Positions 44,693-53,744 of a stretch of DNA of 64,000 nucleotides are shown here, piece by piece (the stretch's first letter is position 1; each line of letters begins with the position of its first letter). The notes beneath the pieces are model-generated. The model was not told where the DNA came from. It searched no databases and saw only the letters and a program-made list of their open reading frames with translations. The position numbers and the translations under genes are program-made. The stretch spans positions 1 through 64,000 of the forward strand of contig CACCWT010000002.1 of the NCBI GenBank assembly GCA_902549785.1, read 5' to 3'. The stretch comes from an uncultured Pelagibacteraceae bacterium. GTDB lineage: Bacteria; Pseudomonadota; Alphaproteobacteria; Pelagibacterales; Pelagibacteraceae.

Positions 44693-45664
44693 TTATTTGT
44701 ATGCGGCAAGTACACTAGCACCTGTTTTGCCAGCTTTTTTCTTCCATTCTTTTGCCATTTTTTTTCCAACTTTTTGGAAATGTTTTTCTAAATCAGCATT
44801 TACTTTGCCAACTACCATTCCTGCAGCAGCTAGAGCTTTTTTATCTTCTATATTTCCAACTCTAGAAAGCATCCAACCTTTTTCTTCTGCAGCAGCAGCT
44901 TCTCTTTTAATTAGCATTTGAGTATCAGCATCTAGTTTATTCCAAGATCCTCTATGTGCAACAACCATATTTTTTGGGAACCAAGCGGCGATATCATAGA
45001 AATATTTAACACCGTTCTCCCATATTTTGCTATTTTTACCAGTTGTTGGCGATGTAATCATACTTTCAACTGCTCCAGTTGAAAATGCTTGACTGATTTC
45101 AGCCGCTTCAATTTTAGTTGGAGCCATACCTGTAAGCTCTGCAATTCTAATTGTTGCAGAATTATAAGCTCTAAATTTTAAACCTTCTAGATCTGAAACG
45201 CTATTGATTTCATTTTTGCTATATAGTCCTTGTGCAGGCCATGGCACAGCATATAAAAATACTAATCCTTTTTGGTTTAAACTTTCAATGATTGCTGGCT
45301 TTGAAGCTTGATAAAGTTTCATAGCATCGTCATATGAAGTTGCTAAAAAAGGTTGTGAGTCAATTTCAAGAATAGGGTCAACTTTTCCTAATGCTGACAT
45401 AAATCTTTCGCCCATCTGTGCTTGACCAGTTCTTACCGCTCTAAAGATTTCTCCACCTTTAAATAATGATCCCCCAGGATGTGTAACTATTGTAAGTTTT
45501 CCTCCACTTTTCTCTGAAACATTTTTAGCAAATTCTGCTGCATTTGCTGAGTGAAAGTTGCTCGCACCATAAGCTAAAGCCATATCCCACTTTTCAGAAG
45601 CATTTACATTTGCTATTAACAAAACAGAAAATAAAATAGAAAACAAAGTTTTTAAAATTTTCAT
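44693..45664 (-). CDS. dctP: TRAP transporter solute-binding protein (DctP family)
   Basis: 323 residues: a signal peptide (MKILKTLFSILFSVLLIANVNA), then the periplasmic binding protein. Recognisable segments are FAKNVSEKSGGKLTIV, GSLFKGGEIFRAVRTGQAQMGE, LKFRAYNSATIRIAELTGMAP with the conserved Arg that pairs with the substrate carboxylate, and ISQAFSTGAVESMITSP. Substrate is likely an organic acid. The strong ribosome site suggests abundant protein, as typical for SAR11 transport proteins. Confidence 0.92.
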   Translation of the reverse strand: MKILKTLFSILFSVLLIANVNASEKWDMALAYGASNFHSANAAEFAKNVSEKSGGKLTIVTHPGGSLFKGGEIFRAVRTGQAQMGERFMSALGKVDPILEIDSQPFLATSYDDAMKLYQASKPAIIESLNQKGLVFLYAVPWPAQGLYSKNEINSVSDLEGLKFRAYNSATIRIAELTGMAPTKIEAAEISQAFSTGAVESMITSPTTGKNSKIWENGVKYFYDIAAWFPKNMVVAHRGSWNKLDADTQMLIKREAAAAEEKGWMLSRVGNIEDKKALAAAGMVVGKVNADLEKHFQKVGKKMAKEWKKKAGKTGASVLAAYK

Positions 45665-45666
45665 TA

Positions 45667-45674
45667 ATCCTCCT
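45667..45674 (-). promoter_or_regulatory. Strong Shine-Dalgarno of dctP
   Basis: On the minus strand AAGGAGGA lies two bases before the dctP ATG region (45662-45664), one of the strongest ribosome sites in the window. The spacing of the core GGAGG to the ATG is short (about four bases). It is consistent with high dctP output. Confidence 0.65.
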
Positions 45675-45716
45675 TAATTTTTAAAAAATACATCTCATTA
45701 TGTATTATTTATTAAA

Positions 45717-45745
45717 TCAATAAAAATTTTCCCATGTTTTATTGA
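45717..45745. promoter_or_regulatory. Inverted repeat in the dctP / TerC divergent region
   Basis: TCAATAAAA and TTTTATTGA are nine-base inverted arms separated by 11 bases, between the divergent dctP and TerC-like genes. It may be an operator for one or both genes, or simply an AT-rich coincidence. Confidence 0.3.
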
Positions 45746-45778
45746 AAAATTTGAAATTGTTACTATTATATTGTTATC

Positions 45779-46393
45779 TTGATTGAAGAAGCCATTATTT
45801 TACTGCAAATTATCTTTATAGATATTATATTGGCAGCTGATAACGCCATAATAATTGGTCTAATTGCGGCTAATTTTGTCCCAAAGAATAGAAAAAAAAT
45901 CATATTTTGGGGAGTGGTCGGAGCTTTAATTTTTAAAGTTTTATTCGCAGTATTTGCGACCTATTTATTCAAATTTTACTTCATAAAAATTCTTGGAGGT
46001 TTGCTTCTAATTTGGATAGTAAATGATCTTAGAAAAGATCTTTTACAAGCTCAGAGACAAATTAAATCACCGACAAAAAAATCCTTAGAACCTTCATTTG
46101 CAAAGGGTATGTATAAAGTGCTTTTCGCAGATATAACAATTAGTTTTGATAATGTTATAGGTGTTGTTGGTGCTTCTAAGGGTAATTTTGGGTTTATGAT
46201 TTTTGGTTTAATTTTATCTGTAGTCCTCACAGGTGCTATGGCCACTTATTTAGCAAATTATATTCAGAAACATTTATGGGTCGTCTATATTGGAATAGCA
46301 GTTATTCTTATACTTGCAATACAGCTTATTATTGGTGGACTTGTTGACTTAGAAATTCTAAAAATTAATGAGGAATTTAAAAAGTATTTTTAG
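45779..46393 (+). CDS. TerC-family (YjbE-like) membrane protein
   Basis: 204 residues with about seven helices and the paired aspartate motifs of TerC proteins: DIILAADNAIIIG (about 15-27) and DITISFDNVIGVVGAS (near 118-133). These acidic residues bind a metal; family members export manganese or respond to metal stress. The start is TTG. The 3' end converges on panB with a four-base overlap. Confidence 0.85.
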   Translation: MIEEAIILLQIIFIDIILAADNAIIIGLIAANFVPKNRKKIIFWGVVGALIFKVLFAVFATYLFKFYFIKILGGLLLIWIVNDLRKDLLQAQRQIKSPTKKSLEPSFAKGMYKVLFADITISFDNVIGVVGASKGNFGFMIFGLILSVVLTGAMATYLANYIQKHLWVVYIGIAVILILAIQLIIGGLVDLEILKINEEFKKYF

Positions 46394-47169
46394 TAAGAAT
46401 GCTTTAATGATGGATATGAACCTCTTTTCACATCTGACCCAAATTTTTTAACTGCATTTCTAATATTACTTTTAAAATTAGCATATTTCTTAACGAATTT
46501 TATTTTACTATTAGTCAAACCTAATAAATCGTCTAAAACCAAAATCTGACCATCACAAAACTTTGATGATCCAATTCCTATTGTTGGAATTCCAATTGAT
46601 TCAGTTATTTTTTTGGAAAGTTTTTTCTCAATACATTCTAGCACAATAGCAAAAACACCTGCTTCTTCTAAGATTTTTGAATCTTTTAATAAATTTTTTT
46701 TTTCTTTTTCAGTCTTACCTTTATATCTAAATCTACCTCTTTGAGATTGTGGAGTTATACCTATGTGACCCATTACTGGGATTTTATTATTTACTAAATG
46801 TTTAATTATATCTTTGATCTTACTACCTCCCTCTAATTTGATACCATCACATTTTGTTTCTTTAATTATTTTTTTACAATTTTTTAGCGCCTGCAATTTA
46901 TTTTTATAAGTATTAAATGGCATATCTACAATCATTAAACTTTTTTTTACTCCTTTTCTTACACTTTTAGAATGTTCAATCATCATAGATAGATTTACTT
47001 TTCTTGTTGTATCAAAATTATATAAAACAGAACCCAAGGAGTCTCCAACAAGTACAAGGTCTGTGTATTTATCAACTTCTTCAGCAATATTTTTTGAGTA
47101 GGCTGTTAAGCAGACTATTTTTGACTTATTTTTTTTTTTTAATATAAGCCTACTTATTTTCGAAGGCAT
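46390..47169 (-). CDS. panB: 3-methyl-2-oxobutanoate hydroxymethyltransferase
   Basis: First step of pantothenate synthesis: transfer of hydroxymethyl from methylene-THF to alpha-ketoisovalerate. 259 residues: VCLTAYSKNIAEEVD, DLVLVGDSLGSVLY, IKLEGG (metal/substrate site), VMGHIGITPQS, and IGIGSSKFCDGQILVLDDLLG (shown in part). The basic N-terminus and lysine richness fit the window. Stands without panC nearby. Confidence 0.93.
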   Translation of the reverse strand: MPSKISRLILKKKNKSKIVCLTAYSKNIAEEVDKYTDLVLVGDSLGSVLYNFDTTRKVNLSMMIEHSKSVRKGVKKSLMIVDMPFNTYKNKLQALKNCKKIIKETKCDGIKLEGGSKIKDIIKHLVNNKIPVMGHIGITPQSQRGRFRYKGKTEKEKKNLLKDSKILEEAGVFAIVLECIEKKLSKKITESIGIPTIGIGSSKFCDGQILVLDDLLGLTNSKIKFVKKYANFKSNIRNAVKKFGSDVKRGSYPSLKHSY

Positions 47170-47178
47170 AAATATTTA

Positions 47179-47598
47179 TTACCAAGTGCCCGTATTTTCC
47201 ATAGATTTCCATGGCTCTATTGGTTCCAAGTAGCCATCTTGAAGTATTTCAACAGAAATTTTATCTGGAGATCTGACAAATGCCATATGGCCATCTCTTG
47301 GTGGTCTGTTAATTGTATAACCCATGTCTCTTAATCTTTGACAAGTTTCATATATATTTTCAACTCTGTACGCCAAATGTCCAAAGTTTCTTGAACCATC
47401 ACCCAAACTATCTCCATCCCAATTGTATGTTAATTCTATTTCAGCTTTCTCATCATCTGGAGCAGCAAGAAATACCAAAGTATACCTGCCCTTTTCGCTG
47501 TCTTTTCTTCTTGTTTCTTTAAGACCTAACCCTTCACAGAAAAATCTTAAAGACTCGTCTATGTTTGAGACTCTAATCATTGTGTGTAAATATTTCAT
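47179..47598 (-). CDS. gloA: Lactoylglutathione lyase (glyoxalase I)
   Basis: 139-residue VOC-family protein: YLHTMIRVSNIDESLRFFCEGLGLKE with the metal-binding His at the fifth residue, IELTYNWDG (Glu), NFGHLAYRVENI (His), and a final ISVEILQDG (Glu). This is the metal-ligand set His-Glu-His-Glu of glyoxalase I, which isomerises the methylglyoxal-glutathione hemithioacetal. Makes sense beside glutathione synthesis genes in the same window. Ten bases before panB. Confidence 0.88.
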   Translation of the reverse strand: MKYLHTMIRVSNIDESLRFFCEGLGLKETRRKDSEKGRYTLVFLAAPDDEKAEIELTYNWDGDSLGDGSRNFGHLAYRVENIYETCQRLRDMGYTINRPPRDGHMAFVRSPDKISVEILQDGYLEPIEPWKSMENTGTW

Positions 47599-47620
47599 AT
47601 AGATTACTTATATAGTCTTA

Positions 47621-49183
47621 TTATTCCAATTCAATAGTACTCGGTGGTTTTGAAGTAATATCATAAACTACTCTATTAATACCTCTTATATTATTTACAA
47701 TTTGATTAGATACTGTTTGCATAAAAGATTTATTAAATTGAAAGAAATCAGCTGTCATTCCATCTTCTGATGTAATTGCCCTTAAAAGACAAAGAAACTC
47801 ATAAGTTCTATTATCTCCCATTACACCAACTGTTTTTACAGGAAGTAATGCAGCATAAGCCTGCCAAATCTTGTTATATAGGTTATTTTCTTTTAAAGAA
47901 TTGATAAAATAATTATCAGCCTCTTTTAAAATGTTTATTTTTTCTTTAGTAATTATACCAGGCATTCTTATTGCAAGACCTGGTCCTGGAAATGGATGTC
48001 TAGAAATTATTTCATTACTCAATCCTAGTTCTGATCCTAACTTTCTAACCTCATCTTTAAAAAGGTATTTTAGTGGTTCTACTAATTTAAGTTTCATTTT
48101 TTTTGGTAAACCACCTACATTATGATGTGATTTAATTTTTGAAGTTTGACTTCCAGTCACAGATTTACTTTCAATTAAATCGGGATACAAAGTTCCTTGA
48201 GCTAAAAATTTTACATTTTTAATTTTATTTGCATATTTTTCAAATATTTTGATAAAAAGATTTCCTATTATTTTTCTTTTTTTTTCTGGATCAGATATAT
48301 TTTTTAATTTTGATAAAAATAAATTTTCAGCATTCACATAAATTAGATTAATTTTAAATTTCTTTTTGAATGTATTTACAACTTGCTTTTCTTCATCTTT
48401 TCTAAGTAGACCAGTATTTACAAAAATGCATGTTAATTTTTTTCCTATTGCATTTGATAATAATTTAGCGACTACACTACTATCTACACCACCAGATAAA
48501 GCACAAATAACCTTAGAATTTCCTACACTATTTCTTACTTCATTTATTAACTTTGTTTTCTGATCTTTTGGTGACCAATTTTTATTTAATTTACAAATAG
48601 AAAATAAAAAATTTTTTAGTATTAATTTTCCTTTAATTGTATGACTTACCTCTGGGTGAAATTGAATGCCAAACATTTTTTTTTCTATATTTTCAATTAT
48701 GCACATCTTAGAATTGTTACTTTGTGCAATTATTTTGAAGTTTTTTGGTAATTTTGTTACTTGATCAGCATGACTCATCCAAACATTATTTTTTCCTTTA
48801 GAAAAAAAATTTTTTGTTAACTTACTTTTTTTAATTTCTTTTACCTCTGCTAGTCCAAATTCTCTATATTTTGAATTTCTTACACTTCCACCCATTGTTT
48901 TTGAAATTATTTGATGTCCAAAACAAATACCTAGTACAGGAATCCCTAATTTAAGAAGTTTACTATTAAACTTTACTTTTTTGCTTTCATAGACATTCAA
49001 TGGGCCGCCAGATAATACAATACCTTTGATATTTTTTTCAAAATTTTGGAACTTTTCTATTTTTTTGTGACTTATAATTTCACAATAAACTCCCAGTTCC
49101 CTTATTTTTCTTGCGATTAATTGTGTAAATTGAGAACCAAAGTCTACAATAAGTATCTTATTGAGAGTGTCCTCAAGACGCAT
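47621..49183 (-). CDS. guaA: GMP synthase (glutamine-hydrolysing)
   Basis: Converts XMP to GMP with glutamine and ATP. 520 residues: N-terminal class I glutaminase with Cys in GICFGHQ and His/Glu in FHPEVSHT, then the PP-loop [13 protein letters not shown], and the C-terminal dimer domain ending [19 protein letters not shown]. The ATG overlaps the upstream TPR-like gene by 11 bases. Together with guaB (one gene further upstream), it is the guanine branch. Confidence 0.96.
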   Translation of the reverse strand: MRLEDTLNKILIVDFGSQFTQLIARKIRELGVYCEIISHKKIEKFQNFEKNIKGIVLSGGPLNVYESKKVKFNSKLLKLGIPVLGICFGHQIISKTMGGSVRNSKYREFGLAEVKEIKKSKLTKNFFSKGKNNVWMSHADQVTKLPKNFKIIAQSNNSKMCIIENIEKKMFGIQFHPEVSHTIKGKLILKNFLFSICKLNKNWSPKDQKTKLINEVRNSVGNSKVICALSGGVDSSVVAKLLSNAIGKKLTCIFVNTGLLRKDEEKQVVNTFKKKFKINLIYVNAENLFLSKLKNISDPEKKRKIIGNLFIKIFEKYANKIKNVKFLAQGTLYPDLIESKSVTGSQTSKIKSHHNVGGLPKKMKLKLVEPLKYLFKDEVRKLGSELGLSNEIISRHPFPGPGLAIRMPGIITKEKINILKEADNYFINSLKENNLYNKIWQAYAALLPVKTVGVMGDNRTYEFLCLLRAITSEDGMTADFFQFNKSFMQTVSNQIVNNIRGINRVVYDITSKPPSTIELE

Positions 49184-49601
49184 CTTTTATCTCAAAATCC
49201 TTTAATCGACTTTCTATTGAAGCAATTTTTTCACACATATCTACACAAATTTTCTTAAAATCTTCACTTAATTCATCTGCTTTTGAAAAGTTTGATCTTT
49301 CTAACTCCATATCAATTAAAAGGTACATTGCTTCTTCGTTCTTAGGATCTAAAAGTAAAGTAGTTCTTATATTTTTTTCTTCTTGTCTTTTATCATCTTC
49401 AATTTTAAAAATTTTAGCTAAATAGAGATAAGATTCCGAGTCTTTTGGGTTGTAAACAATATTTCTATGGAATAAAAATTTTGAGTCTTCATATTTTTTC
49501 TTATCAAACAAGTCTTTTGCTTGATTAAAAAAATTATTTTCATTTGCTTTAGCTAAAATACTAAATAAAAAAAATATAAATATTAAAATTAGGTGTTTCA
49601 T
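49173..49601 (-). CDS. Exported TPR-like small protein
   Basis: 142 residues with a signal peptide ([19 protein letters not shown]) and repeats resembling TPR helices: [42 protein letters not shown] and [22 protein letters not shown] (shown in part). It sits between guaB and guaA with overlapping or two-base spacing, so it is probably translated with them, but a functional link with nucleotide synthesis is not known. Confidence 0.78.
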   Translation of the reverse strand: MKHLILIFIFFLFSILAKANENNFFNQAKDLFDKKKYEDSKFLFHRNIVYNPKDSESYLYLAKIFKIEDDKRQEEKNIRTTLLLDPKNEEAMYLLIDMELERSNFSKADELSEDFKKICVDMCEKIASIESRLKDFEIKDAS

Positions 49602-49603
49602 AA

Positions 49604-50668
49604 TTATTTTTTTATTACATCTATATTATGTACCATACTTTCATAAAAACCTGCTTTAGTAATTTTTACGAACTGTGGTTTTTTTCTTAAATCGATCACT
49701 TTCCTAGCTCCCATATAGCCCATGGAAGATTTCAAGCCTCCAACTAAGTTATAGATTATTTTATCAACGTTACCCTTATATTTAATATATCCCTCTACTC
49801 CTTCTGGTACATATTTTGATGTATCCTTTTGTTTTGATTGAAAATATCTATCTGCTGATCCTTTATTCATTGCACCTATGGATCCCATACCCCTAAAATA
49901 TTTATATAATTTGCCGTTTTTTTTTATTTTTTTTCCAGGTGCTTCGTCAGTTCCTGCGAACAATGAACCTATCATAACTGCATCTGCACCAGCGGCTAAC
50001 GCTTTTGCAATATCACCAGAAAATTTAATACCTCCATCAGCAATTAATCTTGTTTTACTTTTTCCAATGCCCTTTTTAACATTTAATATCGCACTTAATT
50101 GTGGGACTCCAATTCCTGCTACAAGTCTTGTTGTGCAAATAGATCCTGGGCCAATCCCAACTTTTATAATATCTACACCTAATCCAACTAAAAACCTTGC
50201 ACCTTCCTCTGTAGCTATATTTCCAGCACAAATTGCTGTTTTTTTTGGACGTAATTTTTTGATCTTTTTTATTGTATCTCCAACTTTTTTGGTATGACCA
50301 TGTGCAGTATCTATAACTATTATATCAAGATTCTCTTTCAATATTTTTTCAGCTCTTTTTAATTCTTTTTCACTTGCTCCAACTGCTGCGCCTACGAGTT
50401 TATTTTTTGATTTTACTTTTCTAATTTCTTTGATTTGTTCCTCAATATTTAAATTTCTATGAATTATTCCTAATCCTCCAGCTTTTGCCATTGCAATACT
50501 CATCGATGACTCTGTGACAGTGTCCATTGCAGAGGATAAAAGCGGTATTTCTATCTTTAGTTGATCTGTCAAATTGACTGAAGTGTTTACTTCACTGGGC
50601 AGAATTTCTGAATAATTTGGAGTTAAAGTAACATCATCAAATGTTAAAGCTTCTTTAATAGTATCCAT
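49604..50668 (-). CDS. guaB: IMP dehydrogenase lacking the CBS (Bateman) domains
   Basis: NAD-dependent oxidation of IMP to XMP, the rate-limiting step to guanine nucleotides. The catalytic barrel is complete: LTFDDVTLTPNYSEILP, LLSSAMDTVTES, the active Cys178 in GPGSICTTR, and GSLFAGTDEAPG, with a C-terminal GYMGARKVIDLRKKPQFVKI. It is only 354 residues against about 490. The sequence passes directly from NLNIEEQIKEIRKVKS to KNKLVGAAVG, so the whole regulatory CBS pair (roughly 120 residues) is absent while neighbouring parts are intact. See findings. Confidence 0.94.
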   Translation of the reverse strand: MDTIKEALTFDDVTLTPNYSEILPSEVNTSVNLTDQLKIEIPLLSSAMDTVTESSMSIAMAKAGGLGIIHRNLNIEEQIKEIRKVKSKNKLVGAAVGASEKELKRAEKILKENLDIIVIDTAHGHTKKVGDTIKKIKKLRPKKTAICAGNIATEEGARFLVGLGVDIIKVGIGPGSICTTRLVAGIGVPQLSAILNVKKGIGKSKTRLIADGGIKFSGDIAKALAAGADAVMIGSLFAGTDEAPGKKIKKNGKLYKYFRGMGSIGAMNKGSADRYFQSKQKDTSKYVPEGVEGYIKYKGNVDKIIYNLVGGLKSSMGYMGARKVIDLRKKPQFVKITKAGFYESMVHNIDVIKK

Positions 50669-50707
50669 GTCCTTATATAAATGATTCTTAAAAAAATAAA
50701 AGAGTAA

Positions 50708-51319
50708 CTATCTTAAATTTCTACAAATTATAAAATTTTCCTTAGAATCTTTCCTGCTTGAAGGTGGCTTAAAAATATCAACATCTTTGAATGATTTTTT
50801 GCCTAATGCGACAATCTCGTTAAAAGATGATCCCATAAAAAGTTTTGAAATAAAACTTCCTTTTTTATTTAAAAGTTCAATCGCAAAATTCATTGCTTCA
50901 ATACATAATTCACCTGTGACTAGTGAGTCTACACTTTTATTACCTGTAGTATTAACAGCCATATCAGACATAATCAGATCTACTTTCTTACCAAAATAAT
51001 TCTGAATATTTTTTTTATGATGCTCTTCAGTGAAATCTCCTTTTATATGCACTAAATTCCTGATTGGCTCAATATCTTTCAGATCAATAGAAATTATTTT
51101 AGAATTATTAAAATTTCTTGATATATACTGAGACCAACTACCTGGGGCTGCACCAAGATCTACAACTAAAATATTATTTTTGATTATTTTAAATTTATCG
51201 TTTATTTCTTGTAATTTATATATAGCTCTAGACCTGTAACCCTCTAATTTTGATTTCTTTACGTAAATATCTCTTTTTTGCTTAATGATCCAATTCTTTG
51301 AAAATTTATTCTTTTTCAA
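50708..51319 (-). CDS. rlmE: 23S rRNA (uridine2552-2'-O)-methyltransferase
   Basis: RlmE (RrmJ/FtsJ) methylates the A-loop of 23S rRNA. 203 residues: YRSRAIYKLQEINDKF, SAM-binding VVDLGAAPGSWSQYI, MSDMAVNTTGNKSVD, and KLFMGSSFNEI with the lysines of the KDKE tetrad. It lies on its own, next to a glycosyltransferase gene that ends right before its start. Confidence 0.93.
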   Translation of the reverse strand: MKKNKFSKNWIIKQKRDIYVKKSKLEGYRSRAIYKLQEINDKFKIIKNNILVVDLGAAPGSWSQYISRNFNNSKIISIDLKDIEPIRNLVHIKGDFTEEHHKKNIQNYFGKKVDLIMSDMAVNTTGNKSVDSLVTGELCIEAMNFAIELLNKKGSFISKLFMGSSFNEIVALGKKSFKDVDIFKPPSSRKDSKENFIICRNLR

Positions 51320-52219
51320 CTAATTCTCAAATCTTAAAGATTTTTCAATTATATCTCCATCCAATGTTTTAATTTTGGATATATAATTTTTATTATTTCT
51401 TATATTATCATTATTTTTTCCTGCTAAGTGAATAATTCCTATTTCATGGTTTGGTAAATAAGGCTCAACAAAAGTATTTTGTTTTTTGTCAAATTTAATA
51501 GCCTCAATAAGAGTCCAATTACAATAAGCTGGTAAAATTTCTACATCTAATTTATCAGAATATATTGTTATATTCATTGCTATTTGTTCTGAACCCCAAA
51601 TTTTTCCTGAGGATAAAGCTTTTTTTAAATTTTTCTGCCATACTTCCCAATGAGGAGCATTTTCTTCTAAGCAAAATAATCCAATATTTAAATGGGGTTT
51701 AAGTGCAACTTCTCTTGAAATTTTTTCTGAAAAACCAGATGATTTAGCGTGTTTGTAATTTTGTGATTTTATTTTTGCAAAACCTCCCCATACCCAATCT
51801 GCTCTTAAAACTCTTCCGTAAGATCTATCTGCTGATGTTGCTATAGCTAATTTTTTATTCTCACAGCCCTTAAAGTAAAGATCGATTGCATACCAAGAGT
51901 TTACCCATGCATCTGCATCTATCCATAAATATTTTTTATATCCTGGAAAATAATTTGGTAAGAATGCTCTTGATACCTGACTCTTCAACCACTCTCTTCC
52001 TTTTACCTTAAAATTAGGAACTTTTATATCCCACTCAGCCTTCTTGATTTGAAATACTTTTTTTTCTAATATTTTAATTTGCTCCTCAGTTAATCCTGCA
52101 TCCATAACGCAAATATCAACTGTTTTACTTTGTTCAAATCTATTAATTGAGTCTATTAATTCATTAAGAAGATTGAAGTAATTTGAATCTGCTAGTGAGA
52201 TTATTGTATTTTCCCGCAT
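51320..52219 (-). CDS. GT8-like glycosyltransferase, unknown acceptor
   Basis: 299 residues of a nucleotide-sugar transferase fold. The DxD metal site is DAD at 101-103 in YLWIDADAWVN. Additional marks are RADWVWGGFAKI, PHLNIGLFCLEENAPHW and WGSEQIAMN, typical of GT8-like enzymes. No other cell-surface genes are close. It is read directly after pssA (one base) and before rlmE (one base), so an operon with phospholipid genes is likely. A glycolipid acceptor is a guess. Confidence 0.72.
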   Translation of the reverse strand: MRENTIISLADSNYFNLLNELIDSINRFEQSKTVDICVMDAGLTEEQIKILEKKVFQIKKAEWDIKVPNFKVKGREWLKSQVSRAFLPNYFPGYKKYLWIDADAWVNSWYAIDLYFKGCENKKLAIATSADRSYGRVLRADWVWGGFAKIKSQNYKHAKSSGFSEKISREVALKPHLNIGLFCLEENAPHWEVWQKNLKKALSSGKIWGSEQIAMNITIYSDKLDVEILPAYCNWTLIEAIKFDKKQNTFVEPYLPNHEIGIIHLAGKNNDNIRNNKNYISKIKTLDGDIIEKSLRFEN

Positions 52220-53017
52220 TTATAACACATCTTCATGATGATCAGTGTCATCTCTGATGGCTTTCTCATTTTTTTTAATCATAAGATAATGCATTGAACT
52301 TATTGGCACCATTATCAAATAAATTAAACCTGAAATAACAATGGCATTAAAAGTATAAACAAGAATTAAGCCAAAATATAAAATTATTCCAAATAACAAA
52401 AATATTGATGTACTTCTTGGCACCACAATCTTTTTAAAAGAATAAGTTGGTATTTTGCTTATTAATAATATTGAAACAATAATAAACAGAATTGGCACAA
52501 TAATTTGATAATTTAAGTTTAAAAACTGAAAATCACTAATACTTAATATTAGTGGCATTAAAACTAGAACTCCTCCTGCAGGAGATGGTATACCTTCAAA
52601 AAAATTATCTTTCCAAGAACTCTCCTCATTTGATGAAACATTAAATCTAGCAAGTCTAAGTGCTACGCAAACAACATAAATTAATGAAATTAACCAACCT
52701 AATCTTCCAGTTTCAGACAAAGCCCAAAAATACATAATAAAAGCTGGGGCAACACCAAAACTTATAACATCGGTAAGCGAATCTAATTCCTTACCAACTT
52801 TAGAAGTTCCTTTAATCAATCTTGCAATTCTACCATCTAATCCATCAATGATCGCAGCTACTATAACTGCTATTATAGATAATTCAAATTTTCCATCAAA
52901 TGCAAACTTAATTGAAGTCAATCCAATAGATACTCCAACAAGTGTTAAAATATTTGGCAAGATAACTCTTGTTTTTTTATTTGAAACTAATTTAATATTT
53001 TTATTTTGTTGCTCCAT
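52220..53017 (-). CDS. pssA: CDP-diacylglycerol-serine O-phosphatidyltransferase
   Basis: Makes phosphatidylserine from CDP-diacylglycerol and serine in the inner membrane. The CDP-alcohol phosphatidyltransferase motif DGLDGRIARLIKGTSKVGKELDSLTD (shown in part; D-G-x2-A-R-x8-G-x3-D-x3-D) is clear, within about eight helices. I place the start at ATG 53017; a TTG at 53035 is also possible. It follows psd, giving a two-gene phosphatidylethanolamine pathway. Confidence 0.93.
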   Translation of the reverse strand: MEQQNKNIKLVSNKKTRVILPNILTLVGVSIGLTSIKFAFDGKFELSIIAVIVAAIIDGLDGRIARLIKGTSKVGKELDSLTDVISFGVAPAFIMYFWALSETGRLGWLISLIYVVCVALRLARFNVSSNEESSWKDNFFEGIPSPAGGVLVLMPLILSISDFQFLNLNYQIIVPILFIIVSILLISKIPTYSFKKIVVPRSTSIFLLFGIILYFGLILVYTFNAIVISGLIYLIMVPISSMHYLMIKKNEKAIRDDTDHHEDVL

Positions 53018-53021
53018 TAAA

Positions 53022-53666
53022 CTATTTTTTTGCAATTAAAGTTTCACCTGCTAAAGTTTTTTGATCAACTTTTACCAATGGAGTATAGTTTTCAAAGTAT
53101 ATATCTGCTCTACTTCCAAATCTGATCATACCTATTCTTGAGCCTTGTTCTACAAGTTCATCTTTTGAAACTTCTGTCACAATCCTTCTTGCGACAAGTC
53201 CAGCTATTTGTACAACAATAATATCTTCTCCATCAGAGTTTTTAATTTTATAATAATTTCTCTCATTATCTTCACTTGCTTTATCTAACGATGCATTGAA
53301 AAATTTTCCAGGTTTATAAAGTATTTCTGATATTGCTCCTGAGCAGGGTGATCTATTTACATGACAGTCAAACACATCCATGAAAATGCTTATTTTTTTC
53401 ATTTTTTTATTTTCTAAACCAAGTTCTTTTGGACCAGTTGTATCCATTACTTGTAGCACAACTCCATCCGCGGGACTTGTGAGATAATTATCATCACCTA
53501 TGGAAACTCTTTCAGGGTCTCTAAAAAAATAATAACACCAAATAGTTAATACCAGCCCGATAAAACCAAGAAATCCATTTATGAAATAGAAAATTATAGT
53601 TGCGATTACAAAAATAATGACGAATTTGTATCCTTCATTGTGTATTTTTGGAAATATTTTACTCAT
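53022..53666 (-). CDS. psd: Phosphatidylserine decarboxylase proenzyme
   Basis: Turns phosphatidylserine into phosphatidylethanolamine. 214 residues, the short alphaproteobacterial type. The self-cleavage site is Gly184-Ser185 in IRFGSRADIY, which becomes the pyruvoyl end. YFFRDPERV and TSPADGVVLQV are further marks, with the membrane helix near 15-42. The stop overlaps the next gene's first codons. Divergent from icd, with about 78 bases between. Confidence 0.94.
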   Translation of the reverse strand: MSKIFPKIHNEGYKFVIIFVIATIIFYFINGFLGFIGLVLTIWCYYFFRDPERVSIGDDNYLTSPADGVVLQVMDTTGPKELGLENKKMKKISIFMDVFDCHVNRSPCSGAISEILYKPGKFFNASLDKASEDNERNYYKIKNSDGEDIIVVQIAGLVARRIVTEVSKDELVEQGSRIGMIRFGSRADIYFENYTPLVKVDQKTLAGETLIAKK

Positions 53667-53744
53667 GACAATCCTATAATTGATAATTTTGGATTAATAT
53701 GTATACAAAAAGAATAAATTCAACTATTAAGATATATCGAAAAG

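Noticed and set aside
49878..50297. 139-codon open frame antisense to guaB
   Set aside because: Overlaps the catalytic core of IMP dehydrogenase on the other strand; proline/isoleucine-rich shadow.
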